Positions 22,641-34,278 are shown, numbered from the stretch's first letter. The stretch is DNA of 64,000 nucleotides from Humulus lupulus (GCF_963169125.1 NC_084793.1:45131578-45195577), one strand, 5' to 3'. Program-made: numbers and translations. The notes: a model not told the origin generated them from the letters alone.

Positions 22641-25094
22641 TAGCTGGAGGGTGATGACCAGTGGATCATGGTGAGGAAACTGAACATGGGACGCGTCGTC
22701 CTCAGTGAAGGTTATTGGTTGGGATTCAATCTTTTGAATTTTCGGATCTCTAGGTTCGGGTTCATAAGGAAACCCATCCCCAGTCTTTAGCTTGTTCACA
22801 TATCTTTTTTGGGCATTTCTGCCCATGCCCGTGGGATGAGGCCCTCCCGAGATGGTTATCACGTCTTCTCCATCAATTGGAGGGGGCCTATCTTCTTCCC
22901 TAGCTCGGGAATTTTTGTTTGGTGTGGGCTGTGGCGCAGCTGCTCTCTGGCTCGCGGACGCTTGATTAGTATTCTGGTTCTTGACATATTGTCTGAAATA
23001 ACCTCTCGAGATCAATCCTTCGATCTCATCTTTCAGCTGTCGACATTCATCAGTAGTATGCCCGCTGTCTCTGTGAAATCGGCAATATTTGCTGGAGTCC
23101 CTCTTGGACTTCTGATTTCTCATTGGGTCTGGACGCCTGAAGGGGACCTGGTTTTCATTAGCCAGGTATATGTTCTCCCGAGACTCGTTGAGCTCGGTGT
23201 ACACTCTGTACACGGAGAAATATCTCTCCCCCTTCTTTTTCTTTCCACGCTCGGCCTCGGGGTTACTCCCTTCGTTCTTTTTTCTCTTGGAAGGGTTTTC
23301 CGCAGCAGGCTTTGAAGCTGGTGGGTCCGTCGAAGTTGAGGCAGAGTTTACGTTTATTGTTGTAGTTACGGGCTGGGAAGTCACATTAAGTGCCGACCTT
23401 GCCTCCTCTACATTGACAAACCTCTTTGCTCGTTTATTAAACTCGGCTAGGGACCTCACCGATTTTCTCTGCATGTCGTCCCAGAGAGCACTTCCTGGCA
23501 TTACTCCAGCTTGGACAGCCATTAGGTGGCCGCTGTCGTCCACATTCCGAGCTCGGGCAATTTCCAAGTTAAACCTTGTAAGGTAACTTTTAAATGTCTC
23601 ACCTGGCTGCTGCCGAACGTTAGTCAGAGTTGATGACTCAGGTCTAACCCCCATCATGGCTTTGAACTGCTTCTCGAAGTATTTAGACAGCTGATCCCAA
23701 GAAGTTATTGAGTGTCTTCTATATTTTTCAAACCAGCTTTTAGCTGGTCCTGTCAGTGATGCTGGAAATAGCATGCATCTGAGCTCGTAACCCACGTTAC
23801 TTGCTCTCATTATGGTATTTAATGTACTCAAATGGCTGTACGGGTTGGACTTTCCCTCAAACGTTGGGACGTGAGGGATCCAAAATCCTTGGGGAAATGG
23901 AGTGTTGGAAATATGAGGAGCAAACGGTTCAAGCTCTTCATTAGAATCTTCATAACGATCCTAACCTTGCTCATTTTTCAAAAGCCTGAAGGCCTTTTCT
24001 AACTGATCGATTCTTTCCTGGACCGGGTCCGCGAGGGGTCTTGTCTGGAATTGGTTGTCGTCGATCACAATTCCAGGTTCATGCCTCCGTAGGGGGTCTT
24101 TACGCCTATTTAAGAGATCCCTCAGGTCCTGGTTCGTCGGGTTAACATTACCCCGATTCTGATTCAAATGTTCCCGCAGGTCGGAGCGATTCCTATGGCT
24201 CCCAGTATACTTTCGACCTCGATCATGCAGACTGACTGATCTGGTATCTCCAGAGTCGTCACTAGTAAGACTTGTCGCATGATTGTTTCGAGATGGATCT
24301 TTTTCGTGCCGCCTCGTTTCTGCCGTGCGAGATCGGGACGTTTGACTTTTTTCAGATAGGGCACCTCTCCGCTCCCGGAAAGCTTCCCTGTTCCCTTGTC
24401 TTCTCCTCGCACGTCTTTCATCCTCATCTCGAACTGGTTGAGCATTCCTACGAGGAGGTGAGGGATATCTTATAGGCGATGGAGGGAACCGTATGGGCGA
24501 CGGTGGCTGCCACCCATTTCGTGGCCTGGACGGTCCGGAGTTTGCCCGAGATGGGTTGGTTGCATTCTGTGTGTTCCCAGGGACTTGAGTTTGAGCCTCT
24601 GCAGGGGCTCGGTTGTTCTCAGTTCCCACTGGTACCTCTGCAGGTGGATTAACCGGGGCCCTAGCTCGAGTACTTCTCCGGGGTCTCGAGGGAGCGGATG
24701 GCTCTGCTGGTTCCGGAGGTTGTTCCAGCCTTCTTGTGGCAACATTCTTTCGTGGGCGCCCACGAGGCCTGCGGGGAGGAACATGCACGTCCCTCGGAGG
24801 AGGAACTTGGTTTTCGCGCAGAGGCGGGGGCTGAGCCACCTGCGCCTCCGCAGCTATCCTTGCTAACTCCTCATTCCGCTTGTTGGCTTCTGCCAACTGT
24901 TATTTCAGCTGCCGGTTTTCAAGTTCCACAATGGGAACATACCGCTCAGGATTGTAATACATATCCTCGTCCTTTGGAGGTGCGGGTGGTCCCCGAGAAT
25001 CGGAGGACTCGCTTCTCTCTTCAGCATCCGGGTTTACCATTGGCTGTTTCCCAGGGCGTCTCGGATAGTTTTCTTCAGGAACGTTAGCGGCCAT
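22641..25094 (-). pseudogene. gag of element B
   Basis: ATG at 25092-25094, 28 bp after the primer site. The N-terminal third is Pro/Arg-rich and poorly conserved. The capsid-like domain lies around 23830-23400 (LTGPAKSWFEKYRRHSITSW, then RQQPGETFKSYLTRFNLE). The zinc knuckle near 23080 is CRFHRDSGHTTDEC, so the second ligand is His, not Cys (CHHC). It is one frame with two stops only, TAA at 24900-24902 and TAG at 23961-23963. Gag is the structural protein of the particle and binds element RNA. Confidence 0.9.
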
Positions 25095-25122
25095 AACTCG
25101 TTCAGGGACTGAATGCTTAAGT

Positions 25123-25140
25123 CTCTCAATGAAAGCACCA
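25123..25140 (-). promoter_or_regulatory. putative primer-binding site of B
   Basis: The minus strand reads TGGTGCTTTCATTGAGAG, three bases from the LTR end. Identical to the block after the LTR of F. Confidence 0.75.
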
Positions 25141-25143
25141 AAC

Positions 25144-25939
25144 TGTTAACGCCGTTTTTGTCAACAGTGAAATAAGAGCACAAAAACAATAAGTACCTAT
25201 GGCCAGAAAAATACGATAAAACAAATGGGATTTTTTACATGGTTCAGCAGTTAACTCTGCCTAGTCCACGAGTCTTTGTTATTAGCACTTAAGATGATTT
25301 CTGGAAATTCTTTAAGAATGAATTCTCCAGAGTTTCTCCCAAGATTACAAAAATTTGATCCCTTTCAATGGTGCAAATCTTCTATATTTATAGAGGAGAT
25401 TTCAGAATACTATCCCACACATTTCGGGAAGTTATTCTGTATATGTAAATAAATTTAATGGCATTAAAAGCCTGTAACTCCTATATACAAGGAAACGTCC
25501 CCTGAAGACCAGGGGACGTATAACTGAATAATAAATACCCCTTTATTATAGGGGATTTACAACAATGAATGTAGACTGCGTCTCTCCAAAATGATTCACT
25601 AAGATATTCAAAGTTATCAATCTACATCGTCAGTGCCGTGTTCACCCAGGTCTCTTAATGACTTTCGAGTTGTAGCATTTTCCCCGAGATCATGGGATTC
25701 GAGCTCACACTTATGTCGGGCTCGGAACCCCTGATCCGAGGTCATCCAAGAATAGATGTACTTCGATGTCTGTCTTTCGAGCTTGTGAGGGTTTCGAGGC
25801 TACCATCTTCGAGGTTGCCCCCTGCTTTGTAGGTTCGGTGCCTAGGTTGCGGACACGTGTTCCAGACATTACGAGCCCATTCCTGACGAATCCAGCTTTC
25901 GAGATCACAATTCTTAAGGCTTGAAATCTGGGTGTAACA
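25144..25939 (-). repeat. 5' LTR of element B, 796 bp
   Basis: TGTTAACGCC to GGTGTAACA on the plus strand. The start of the transcript is expected downstream (leftward) of the TATAAATA complement near 25384-25394. The U5 end hairpin is weakened here compared with the 3' LTR (one base change and one deletion). Followed by the right target duplication GAATG at 25940-25944. Confidence 0.95.
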
Positions 25940-25944
25940 GAATG

Positions 25945-26307
25945 GACTTGGGGATGCTTGTTAGGCCTGCACGTCGATGGGCCCGGATCTTGCCGGCCGG
26001 AGTTCGGCACATGTGGCGGCCTTGGGGGCGGGAACTCGCCGGCATATCTCCCGGGGGCCAGCTGCTAACCTCGGACGATTCTCATCAGGTGAGATGGCCG
26101 GGGATGAGGCTTCCTTTTCACCCTCAGGAACCCCTGGCTCCTTTGGTGCACCCACATCTTTGGGTGGTGGGGGATTCCTCATGGAGGCCTTCAGCTGATC
26201 TCCGTCGAGGTGGACCTCCACCTCTCGTGGTTCTCTCATTCGCTTAGAGCATCTTGGCATCTCTTTATGCCGGAGTTAATGGAAGAACAATGGCTTGGCA
26301 CTTATCC
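25945..26307 (-). pseudogene. start of gag of element G
   Basis: The minus strand downstream of the primer site is open from 26260 to 25961 (MPRCSKRMREPREVEVHLDG), Pro/Glu/Arg-rich, as usual for the variable gag N-terminus. Element B interrupts it; it resumes at 13305. No family motif inside, so the call rests on position. Confidence 0.55.
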
Positions 26308-26325
26308 TTCCCATAGACGGCGCCA
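26308..26325 (-). promoter_or_regulatory. primer-binding site of G, tRNA-Asp-like
   Basis: TGGCGCCGTCTATGGGAA on the minus strand, three bases from the LTR. The first nine bases match the tRNA-Asp complement common in plant gypsy elements; the rest does not, so the primer is uncertain. Confidence 0.65.
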
Positions 26326-26328
26326 AAA

Positions 26329-27500
26329 TGTTAACGGTGAGAACTCGTCGACGGTGTTAAGTTAGAAAAAACAAAGTATAGTGCTTAATAAATGAAGAAC
26401 TTTAAAAATCTAATAAGAAACTTAGAAAATAGTTGCAGAAGGAAATGGGGAAAAGAACTTGTATTTCTCTTGATACCAAGCTATAGTATTTTTCCAACCC
26501 CCTTCAATGATGAAGTGAGGTTCCCTTTATAGTGGGTTCTAATGGCCCCTAATACGCTGTGGTCACAGGGGACCAGATTGTTCATAAGTACATTGTCAAG
26601 GAAGTGGCATTAGACGTAGTGGCACAGGTGGTTGTGGAGCAGAAGTTTGTGGTGTCGGCTTCAGCACATGGTCAGAATATGTGGGAGTGCCTCTAATTTA
26701 GTACCTGAATATGCCTCCACTACTTATTTAGTACGAGTGTCAGAGGTTGGCTGTGAAGGACCACATCAAGTACCATGTTCGTACGACCACTACTTGTCTG
26801 GCGTGGTGTTTATGGTCAGACACCTAGGGCATTCAAGGTCATACCCCCGTACGTACTTTGCCTCCTCTTGGTTTGTAGGTACATTTCGTATTTGTACGAG
26901 CTCCTCGAGCCATAAGTTTTCACCTCCGCAAGGTACCTTATTCCTAAGGGCTTCAAGTGCGACAATCATTATATGTTATTCCTAGATGCCTGACAACCAA
27001 GGATTTGACGAGATGGCCCTAAGAAAATGAGATAAGAAGGGGCTCTCGACCCCAAGCGCATATTCTGGGCACAAGGCGCGGCTCCGTAGGCGTATGAGGC
27101 GGGGCTTACAAAGTGTTCTCGCGAGGTCGTGGTGCGCGGGTGCGCGAGCCCGTGGTGCGCGGGTGCACGAGACTGTGGTGCGCAGGTGCGCGAGGCCCTG
27201 GTGCGTGGGTGCGCGACGCCCTAGGTGGGCGTACGAGGCGACGAAATCCAAAAGTGGCCCTTCAGACCTTCATCTGGGCGAGGCGAGGTGAGATGCACGA
27301 AGGGTCACGACTTCGCAAGGGTCTCGTGTGGGGCAAGACATGCTATTTCGCGAAGGCCTCTTATGAGGAATGGGTCTCGCGTGGGGCGAGACACGAGGGT
27401 GCTTGGCGTGCCCGAGGTCACTAGGGGGAAGCCTCAGCTTTTTCCTCGAGTGCTGACTGTGGCCCTCTCAGAATCATGTCCAATTTTTGGCATTCACACA
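26329..27500 (-). repeat. 5' LTR of element G, about 1.17 kb
   Basis: Plus-strand edges TGTTAACGG (26329) and TTCACACA (27500). The right edge is where the chromovirus LTR alignment resumes. GC-rich in 27040-27420. No partner LTR in the window. Confidence 0.75.
27128..27219. repeat. 23-bp GC-rich tandem repeat, four copies
   Basis: Units start at 27128, 27151, 27174 and 27197, each close to CGTGGTGCGCGGGTGCGCG plus four bases. Located in the U3 part of LTR G. Confidence 0.9.
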
Positions 27501-28479
27501 AAGCACTGGTCCTATGGTATTGGCTTATGAGTCAAGAACGGTATTAGTGTGTTTAACGCAAGCTGAAAAGATTAGATCTAATCGACATAAGCATTATCGT
27601 CATAAGCATGAAATGCTTGACCGACCTTAAGTTCGATGAAAACAAAAACGCTTGTCTAGTCTAAAGGCTAGTTACTTAGAGCCAAAGCCAAAAGGCTAAG
27701 GTGATCGACATGTCACATGGCATAAGGAGCGGATCCCCAGAGATGGACTTATTAGCCATCTATTTAAGGAGCAGAACCCTAGAGATGAACTTTTTAGTCA
27801 TCTATACAGGGAACAGATCCTTAGAGGTTGACTTATTAGTCACCTGCCCAGTTGTGACTCCATAGTCACTCATCTGATTAGGGTGCAGAGCCCTGGAGAT
27901 AGACTTATTAGTCATCTATTCAGAGTATGACTCAATAGTCACTTATCTGATAGGGCTGCACGCCCCAGCATGATTATTAGAATCTCGATATTACCTGATT
28001 AGGGCTACAAGCCCAGTATGATCATCAATTGATATTATATACATGCAGTAATAAGTTTTCTTGATGAGCCTTGGCTCACGAGTGCTATGTGGTGCAGGTA
28101 AATGGAAAGAAATGATCACCCAGCCTTGAGTGGAGAGCTTAGGTGGCGATGTGTACATATACAGCCGCTTGACCACCACGGCCAAGGTGTTTCTCAGAGA
28201 AACTAGGGGTTAACCCTATTTTTGCCGCTTAGGTCGACGGGTTGTAATTTTTACACTGCAATGACTATTTTGGATTGTAAATAACTTGTAAACGCTTTTA
28301 TGGGCCTGTGTATAGTTTTATGTTTTAAATAAAATATATCATTTCCTTTTGAATCGAGATTTTTCACCTTAGCTTATTTATAACACCTAGATGCATGTTT
28401 ATAACCAAATGACTCGTTTAGCGAATTAAGCATGGTTTAAAGTTCACAATAACGGTCTTGGAGTAACCAGGGCATTACA
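27501..28479 (+). repeat. chromovirus 3' LTR, right portion
   Basis: Alignment with the solo LTR resumes at GCACTGGTC (27503) and ends CAGGGCATTACA at 28479. It includes short imperfect repeats with GACTTATTAGTCA (27740-27950). No gene. Confidence 0.85.
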
Positions 28480-28794
28480 CTTCCTAACCCAAAGATACAC
28501 AAGAATTACCACAAATCATGTGAAGAATTTCAACAAAAGTTTGAAAAACCTAAATCAGGCAACATGATGAACAACAATGGCAAGTCAACAACATAATCCA
28601 TAATCATAAATCAACATGAAGCTTTGATATAACTTGTTGGAATTGAAACACACAATTCCAAATACATAGATAAATTCATATCTATATCCTAACAACATTC
28701 CAAGTTCAGGACATGCTTTTGATGAATGTGAATATGTATCTATATCTATAACATATATAAAAGTGTGGATGAAAGTAACAAATTTTGGTCAAGT
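28480..28794. other. unassigned spacer
   Basis: No coding potential or repeat recognised. Confidence 0.5.
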
Positions 28795-30078
28795 TATTTT
28801 GTCCTTTTATTACTATTCATTGATGAAGTTATTTTGTATCTAATATCAACCTATAATTAACAATAATGTATATTCAAATATACACATTGATCAATTATAT
28901 TTAAAATATATATTAAATAATGAATATATAAGTAATACTATTTACTATAATTAAATTTATTACTGAATATATAATGTGTATTTTTTTTTAAATATATGAT
29001 TGATTAAACATAATGCATATCTACATGTAATACTATTTATTATAGTTAAATTTATCACTTAATATACATGTCATAATTTTATTATTAAAAGAAATATTAT
29101 AAATCATTAAATTATGCTCACCACAAATTCTGTTTGCTATAATTAAATTGATTAAATAATTTATTTTATTTTATATTCTATTCTCTTTATTTAAAATACA
29201 ATTTTGGAAAACAAAATTATACTAAATAATTTTTTTATTATTTTAAAAAAACATAAACATTATTTCTACAAATGTTTAACCAATCACTTCATATACTGAA
29301 AACAATAAAAATTATTTACCATTATTATTTTTCAAAATACAAATTTAATTAGAAGAAATAATAACTTTGAAATTATTCTTTTTCATCAAATGATTCATAT
29401 ATGACACTCTATAATTTTTTCTTGATTAAATAATTGAAATTTTGACTATTTAAGTTAATCTTTTATAATCAAAATTTATCATTTTGTTACTATTTATTGG
29501 TAAAGTTATTTTGACATTTTGTGTCTAATATCAACATATAATTAACTACAATGTATATTTAAATATATATAATTGATCAATTATATTTAAAATATATATT
29601 AAATGATGAATATATAAGTAATACTATTTACTATAATCAAATTTATTACTTATTATATAATGTATATATTTTTTTAAATGTATGATTGATTAAACTTAAT
29701 ACATATATCTACAAGTAATACTATTTATTATAATTAAATTTATCACTTAATTATACATGTCATAATTTTATTATTAGAAAAATAATACAAATTATTAAAT
29801 TATAATCACTACAAATTATATTTACTATAATTAAATTTATAAAATAATCTATTTTATTTTCTATTCTCTTTATTTAAAATACAATTTTGGAAACAAAAGT
29901 ATACTAATGGATTTTTCTATTATTTTTAAAAAAAAACATAAACATTATTTCTACAAATGTTTAACCAATCACTACATATATTGAAAACAATAAAAATTAT
30001 TTACCATTATTATTTTTCAAAATACAAATTTAACTAGATGAAATAATAACTTTGAAACTAATCTTTTTGATCAAATGA

Positions 30079-30113
<35 letters not shown>

Positions 30114-30900
30114 CACTCTACAATTTTTTCTTAATTACATAATTGAAATTTGAATACTTAAGTGAATCTTTTCTAATAAAAATTTATGATATAAAACATA
30201 ATAATGGTAAATAATTTGCAAAAGAATACAAAAGAATCTTTTCATTTTAGAATTTAAAGTAATACAAAAGAATTTGCATTTTGAATTTGAAAATTATAGA
30301 TAATATACATGTTTAATTTCTTTGATTAATTTATAAATTTTATTCTTATAGTATTGAAGAAAATAAATACAAAATTATAAGTACCAAATTTTTATTTTAA
30401 AAATATGAATAACAATTTAATTCATTTTGTTATTTTATTAATTTGAAATAATATGTTAAAAAAAAAATTAGAACTCATTAAACTATGCTTACCAAAAATT
30501 CTATTTACTAGAATTAAAGTTATAAAATAATCTATTTTATTTTCTTTTCTCTTTATTTAAAATAAAAAGTTTGGAAACAAAAGTATACTAATTTATTTTT
30601 CTATTATTTAAAAAAAATACATAAACATTATTTCTACAATTCCTTAACCAATAAAACTTATTTATCATTATCATTTTTCAAAATATAACTTTGATTAGAT
30701 GAAATAATAACTTTGAAATCAATCTTTTTGATCAAATGATTTATATATGAAACTCTATAAATTATTTTTGATCAAATAATTAAAATTTTGACTATTTAAG
30801 TAAAAATTTATAACACAAAACATGATGTACATTTTAGAATTTAAGGAATATCGAAGAATTTGCTTTTTGAATTTGAAAATATATATATAATATACATGAT
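28795..30900. repeat. AT-rich array of about 690-bp units, about three copies
   Basis: Unit 1 is about 28795-29475 and unit 2 about 29476-30185. Unit 3 is recognisable from 30440 (first half diverged). Anchor words: ATTAAATTATGCTCACC (29107) recurs in changed form near 29793 and 30474, and CAAATGATTCATATATGA-type sequence near 29384, 30072 and 30733. No coding potential. Confidence 0.72.
30082..30111. repeat. (AT)15 microsatellite
   Basis: Uninterrupted AT run inside unit 2 of the array; the matching place in units 1 and 3 has only about three repeats. Confidence 0.95.
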
Positions 30901-32315
30901 TAATTGAGCTTCTACACAATAAAATACACATCACTAATAATGGTATTTTTGCAAACTCACTTAATAAACTCTATTAGATCACTTCAATTGGGTTTCGGCC
31001 TTAACCAAATAGCACACTCATGTGTCATAAACAACGGGAAGAGTTGAGAACTACCCATTTTTAGGAGTAATTAACTAAAATTAGACACTAAATATATTTA
31101 GTTGAACTTTACCCATTATTATCATGAGATTTCCCAAATTACCCTTATTTGAGCACATAATTCTAAGTGTTGTTGTAATGTGTATTATATGTGTCATATT
31201 ATAGTTAAATTGGAAATACATTCTAATTGTAGTGTGTTTAAGGAGAAAAAAAAACATGTAATTGAAGGGGTATAATGAGTACATTAATTGAAAATTTGAG
31301 TACTAAAATAAGAGTTAAAAATAATGGGTAAAAATTAAAGTGGATCATTTAAAATGAGTACAGGATCTAATTTCCACTAAATAACACATGTTGTCCACAA
31401 TATAAAAAATTATTAACAAGTAAAACTATAATTTGTTAGGGTTAATATATCTTAAAGTACACAGTGTGAGAAATTATTACTTTGGCTCCTTCGAATTAAT
31501 CTTATTACCATCTTTAATCCTAAATTTTTTAATTTATTCATTTAATTAATAAAGACAAAACTAAAAATGACCTTCTGTTAGTAAAAATATGGCATATCCT
31601 TGTTTTTAGTTTAACAAAATTTAGAAGATAAAAATATCCTCCCTTAAAATAAACTAAAAAAATATTTTTTTAATAATCTATAAAATCAATTAACATAACT
31701 TAAAAATTAAAATCCTAAGCTAAAACAAATAAAAACTACATTTCTTATATTTTTTTAATTTTATTAATCAATTTTATAATTTTTTTACAAAATATAATGA
31801 ATATATTAATGCACAAAAAATGGCAAATATATATTTTTTGTTTTAATTTATCTAAATTTTATATTTTGTTAATCAATTTTGTAAATTATATTTACCAAAT
31901 ATATATATATATACTAATGTATCTTAAGGGACAACATTTTCTTTTTTTAAAAGAAAACTTTTAGTGAAAATTAGATAGAGAATACCATTTTTTACAATTT
32001 ACAATAACAAGTGATTATTTTTAGTTTTTTTTTTATAAACCCAATTTAAACTTGGTAATATATCTAAATTGAGGAATCAGGGTGGCGATATTCCATATTT
32101 AATTGTTATATCTTATGTTGAAAATTGAATTGATGCATTTTAATATCTTTATTGTTCAGTAAAAAGTCATCATCGCCATTTCTTTTTCTTATCTCTCATT
32201 CAATTAACGTATCATTTGTTTGGAGCTTGGATTTTGATAGGAAAAGAAAAGGCTAATTTTCTAGTGGTAGCTTTATCCCATATTGGCCATCTTGATAATA
32301 AAGTGACCTTTAATT
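30901..32315. other. AT-rich spacer, nothing recognised
   Basis: Many A/T runs, short unsupported frames only; no TIR, LTR or coding motif found. Confidence 0.5.
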
Positions 32316-32830
32316 TAGGCATGTAAATGGGGCGGGTCTGCCCCGCTTCGCCCCGATTAGTTTCTTGGAGCGGGTCTGCCCCGTTCTATTTGCCCCATTT
32401 AATTTTTTTTTTAAGAAATATTAAATTATAATTTTAGAATTTTTCCTAAGCCTTAATATTTTTTTTATTGTAATCTTTATTTTTTACGTTTATATCAACT
32501 ACACTATCAAATATCATATTTTGTTTTATTTATTTTAAAATTTACAAAAATAAATACAAGAATAAATGTGAATTATATAAAACATATTTTTCAATATTTA
32601 CAATTTTTTCTAGTCTATTTAGAATTAATGATATTCTAAATCACATATAAAATATTAATTTTACGTATTATGCATGTATATAAGTAGCATTAGAGAATTG
32701 GGTTAGAGTATAGAAAAAAAAAAGTTTTCGGAGTGGGGCGGGGCGCCATCCGCCCCGTTTTCACCGGGGCAAAGACGCCCCATCGGGTCGGGGCCCCGCC
32801 CCACGTCACCGTTCCATTTTGCCATCCCTA
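32316..32830. mobile_element. hAT-like MITE, 515 bp
   Basis: Imperfect terminal inverted repeats TAGGCATGTAAATGG and (reverse complement) TAGGGATGGCAAAATGG, flanked by CTTTAATT (32308-32315) and CTTTGATT (32831-32838), an 8-bp duplication with one mismatch. hAT elements make 8-bp duplications. Both ends are GC-rich (GGGGCGGG-type), the core is AT-rich. Too short to code for transposase. Confidence 0.75.
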
Positions 32831-33265
32831 CTTTGATTTTACTAAATGTCATAGGCAGGCTATTTGGCTCTCCAAGTAGGCAAAACATGCGACACTTGCC
32901 GGTACTCCAAGCTAAAAAGTAAGACTAAAACTCACGCCTGTAGACAAACTGTTAGGGTTGGTGTCGTAAAAGCATGTGAAAAGATAATTTATTGATTTAA
33001 ATAAAATTATAATTTTATTATATTTGATTATTGAAATTATTGTTATAATAATTTATATATAAATATCAGAAAATTTCATATTCATTTATGAGAATACGAT
33101 CTTGTATGCGTACGGGAAAATTAATATCATATATGATGAATAAAATAGTTAGCAACATATTAAAGTATGAAATCTTTAATCAATGGTTGCTAGTACAATT
33201 TACTAAGCATATAGTTGGATGCAAGTAATCTAGATTCAGATTATTGATGTGGATAGATATCTTAG
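32831..33265. other. unassigned spacer
   Basis: No coding region or repeat recognised. CTTAG (33261-33265) is the likely left target duplication of the following LTR. Confidence 0.45.
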
Positions 33266-34278
33266 TGTTGACGCTGTTTTTCGTCAACTTGAAAACATAA
33301 AAGCAAAGATTCAAGAATAGAGATATGATAAAATAAATAACATCATATTTTATAGTGGTTCGCCCCCAAAAAGATGACCTACATCCACTTAGTCACTTTT
33401 ATTGATATTTAAGCTTAAAGAACTATAGTTTCCAGTGAACTTTCGTTGCCAGTTGTTCTACAGTCCTTTTCACTTTTACATTACATAAGGACTGTTTTTA
33501 CAAAAATGAAGTTCCAACATTATCAATTGCCTCCCCCTGTTTCTATCCCATCTCCTCTTATTTATAGTGAGGAGTTTATGGTTACATATAAATCATGAGT
33601 CTAAGCTATTGGGCTTGGTAAATAATATATTACAACATTATAATAACACAAATATAGTTGTATTTTGATAAATGACGACTCTGTACTCCTTTGCTAATTA
33701 TGTTAGTGCAGACAGTCTATCTTAAACGAACATGCATAATATAACCAAGAGGCACGAACACGTGTCTATGTTAGCTAATTACCACCTTCTTGAGCAAACC
33801 GGAATCGAAGAATATGGCTAGGCGACCGAACCCCTTATGTTAGCGTTTGGTGGTTTACTTTGTGCTTTGTAAGAACATGAATGCAATCAGTCAAGGCTCT
33901 ACGATCAGGCATCTTTGTTAGTGTTCTACAGGCACTCATGAACGAGCAGGAACAAGAGTGTGTTATTGGGTGACCAAAATCCTCCTGTTAGTGTGTGATG
34001 GCTTGCCTTGTGCGAAGAGAGATCTCGAACCTCTCTTGTGCGAACAGAGGTAGAATAACTTGCCTTGTGCGAACAGAGGTAGAAGAACTTCTCTGTTCGC
34101 ACATGATGACTTCATATAAGATTATCCTTGCCTGGTAGCGTGTGCATGCCATGCTTGTGAGAGCAAGCATGCTATAAGTTATGTTCATCTTTCCTTTGGA
34201 GGAAATAACTAGCAGGTCCGAGATCATTAATATTGCTATTTTTTGACACATCATCATGCCAAAAAAATGGGTATAACA
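33266..34278 (-). repeat. 3' LTR of element D, about 1.0 kb
   Basis: TGTTGACGCT to GGTATAACA. It shares the LTR-end inverted pair GTTGACG / CGTCAAC with element B. It contains a direct repeat of CTTGTGCGAACAGAGGTAGA (about 34036 and 34064), linking it to the GCGAACA words of the internal region. Confidence 0.75.

Larger units (their letters stand above)
13311..25939 (-). mobile_element. Tat-type gypsy element 'B', near-complete, 12.6 kb
   Basis: Two LTRs (13311-14107 and 25144-25939) flank, in minus orientation, primer site, gag, protease, RT, RNase H, a second RNase H and integrase, then an antisense gene and the polypurine tract. GAATG flanks both ends. The LTRs differ at about 16 positions plus one single-base indel in 797 bp, so the insertion is fairly recent. 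The coding frame has four in-frame stops and two nearby frameshifts; otherwise it is nearly continuous from 25094 to 18906. Confidence 0.95.
12232..27500 (-). mobile_element. gypsy element 'G', 5' fragment, hosting B
   Basis: On the minus strand: LTR (27500 to 26329), primer site, start of gag (26307 to 25945), then element B, then more gag (13310 to 12232). Its pol, 3' LTR and left target duplication are missing, so a deletion removed everything after mid-gag. It sits inside the chromovirus LTR. Confidence 0.8.
8483..28479 (+). mobile_element. chromovirus (Tekay-like) 3' part, LTR split by nested elements
   Basis: It includes the RT tail, RNase H, integrase with chromodomain, polypurine tract and the 3' LTR. 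The LTR is split between 12231 and 27501 by the G and B elements. The upstream half (5' LTR, gag, protease, first part of RT) is absent. Tekay-like is inferred from the C-terminal chromodomain after a GPF motif and the LTR starting TGTAATGCCCC. Confidence 0.85.

Noticed and set aside
26982..27424. GC-rich open frames on both strands
   Set aside because: They come from the 23-bp tandem repeat and base composition of LTR G; no motif, and they end with the repeat.
30901..33265. Possible host gene in the least repetitive region
   Set aside because: No open frame with motifs, no exon-like GC-rich blocks; only AT-rich DNA and a MITE.
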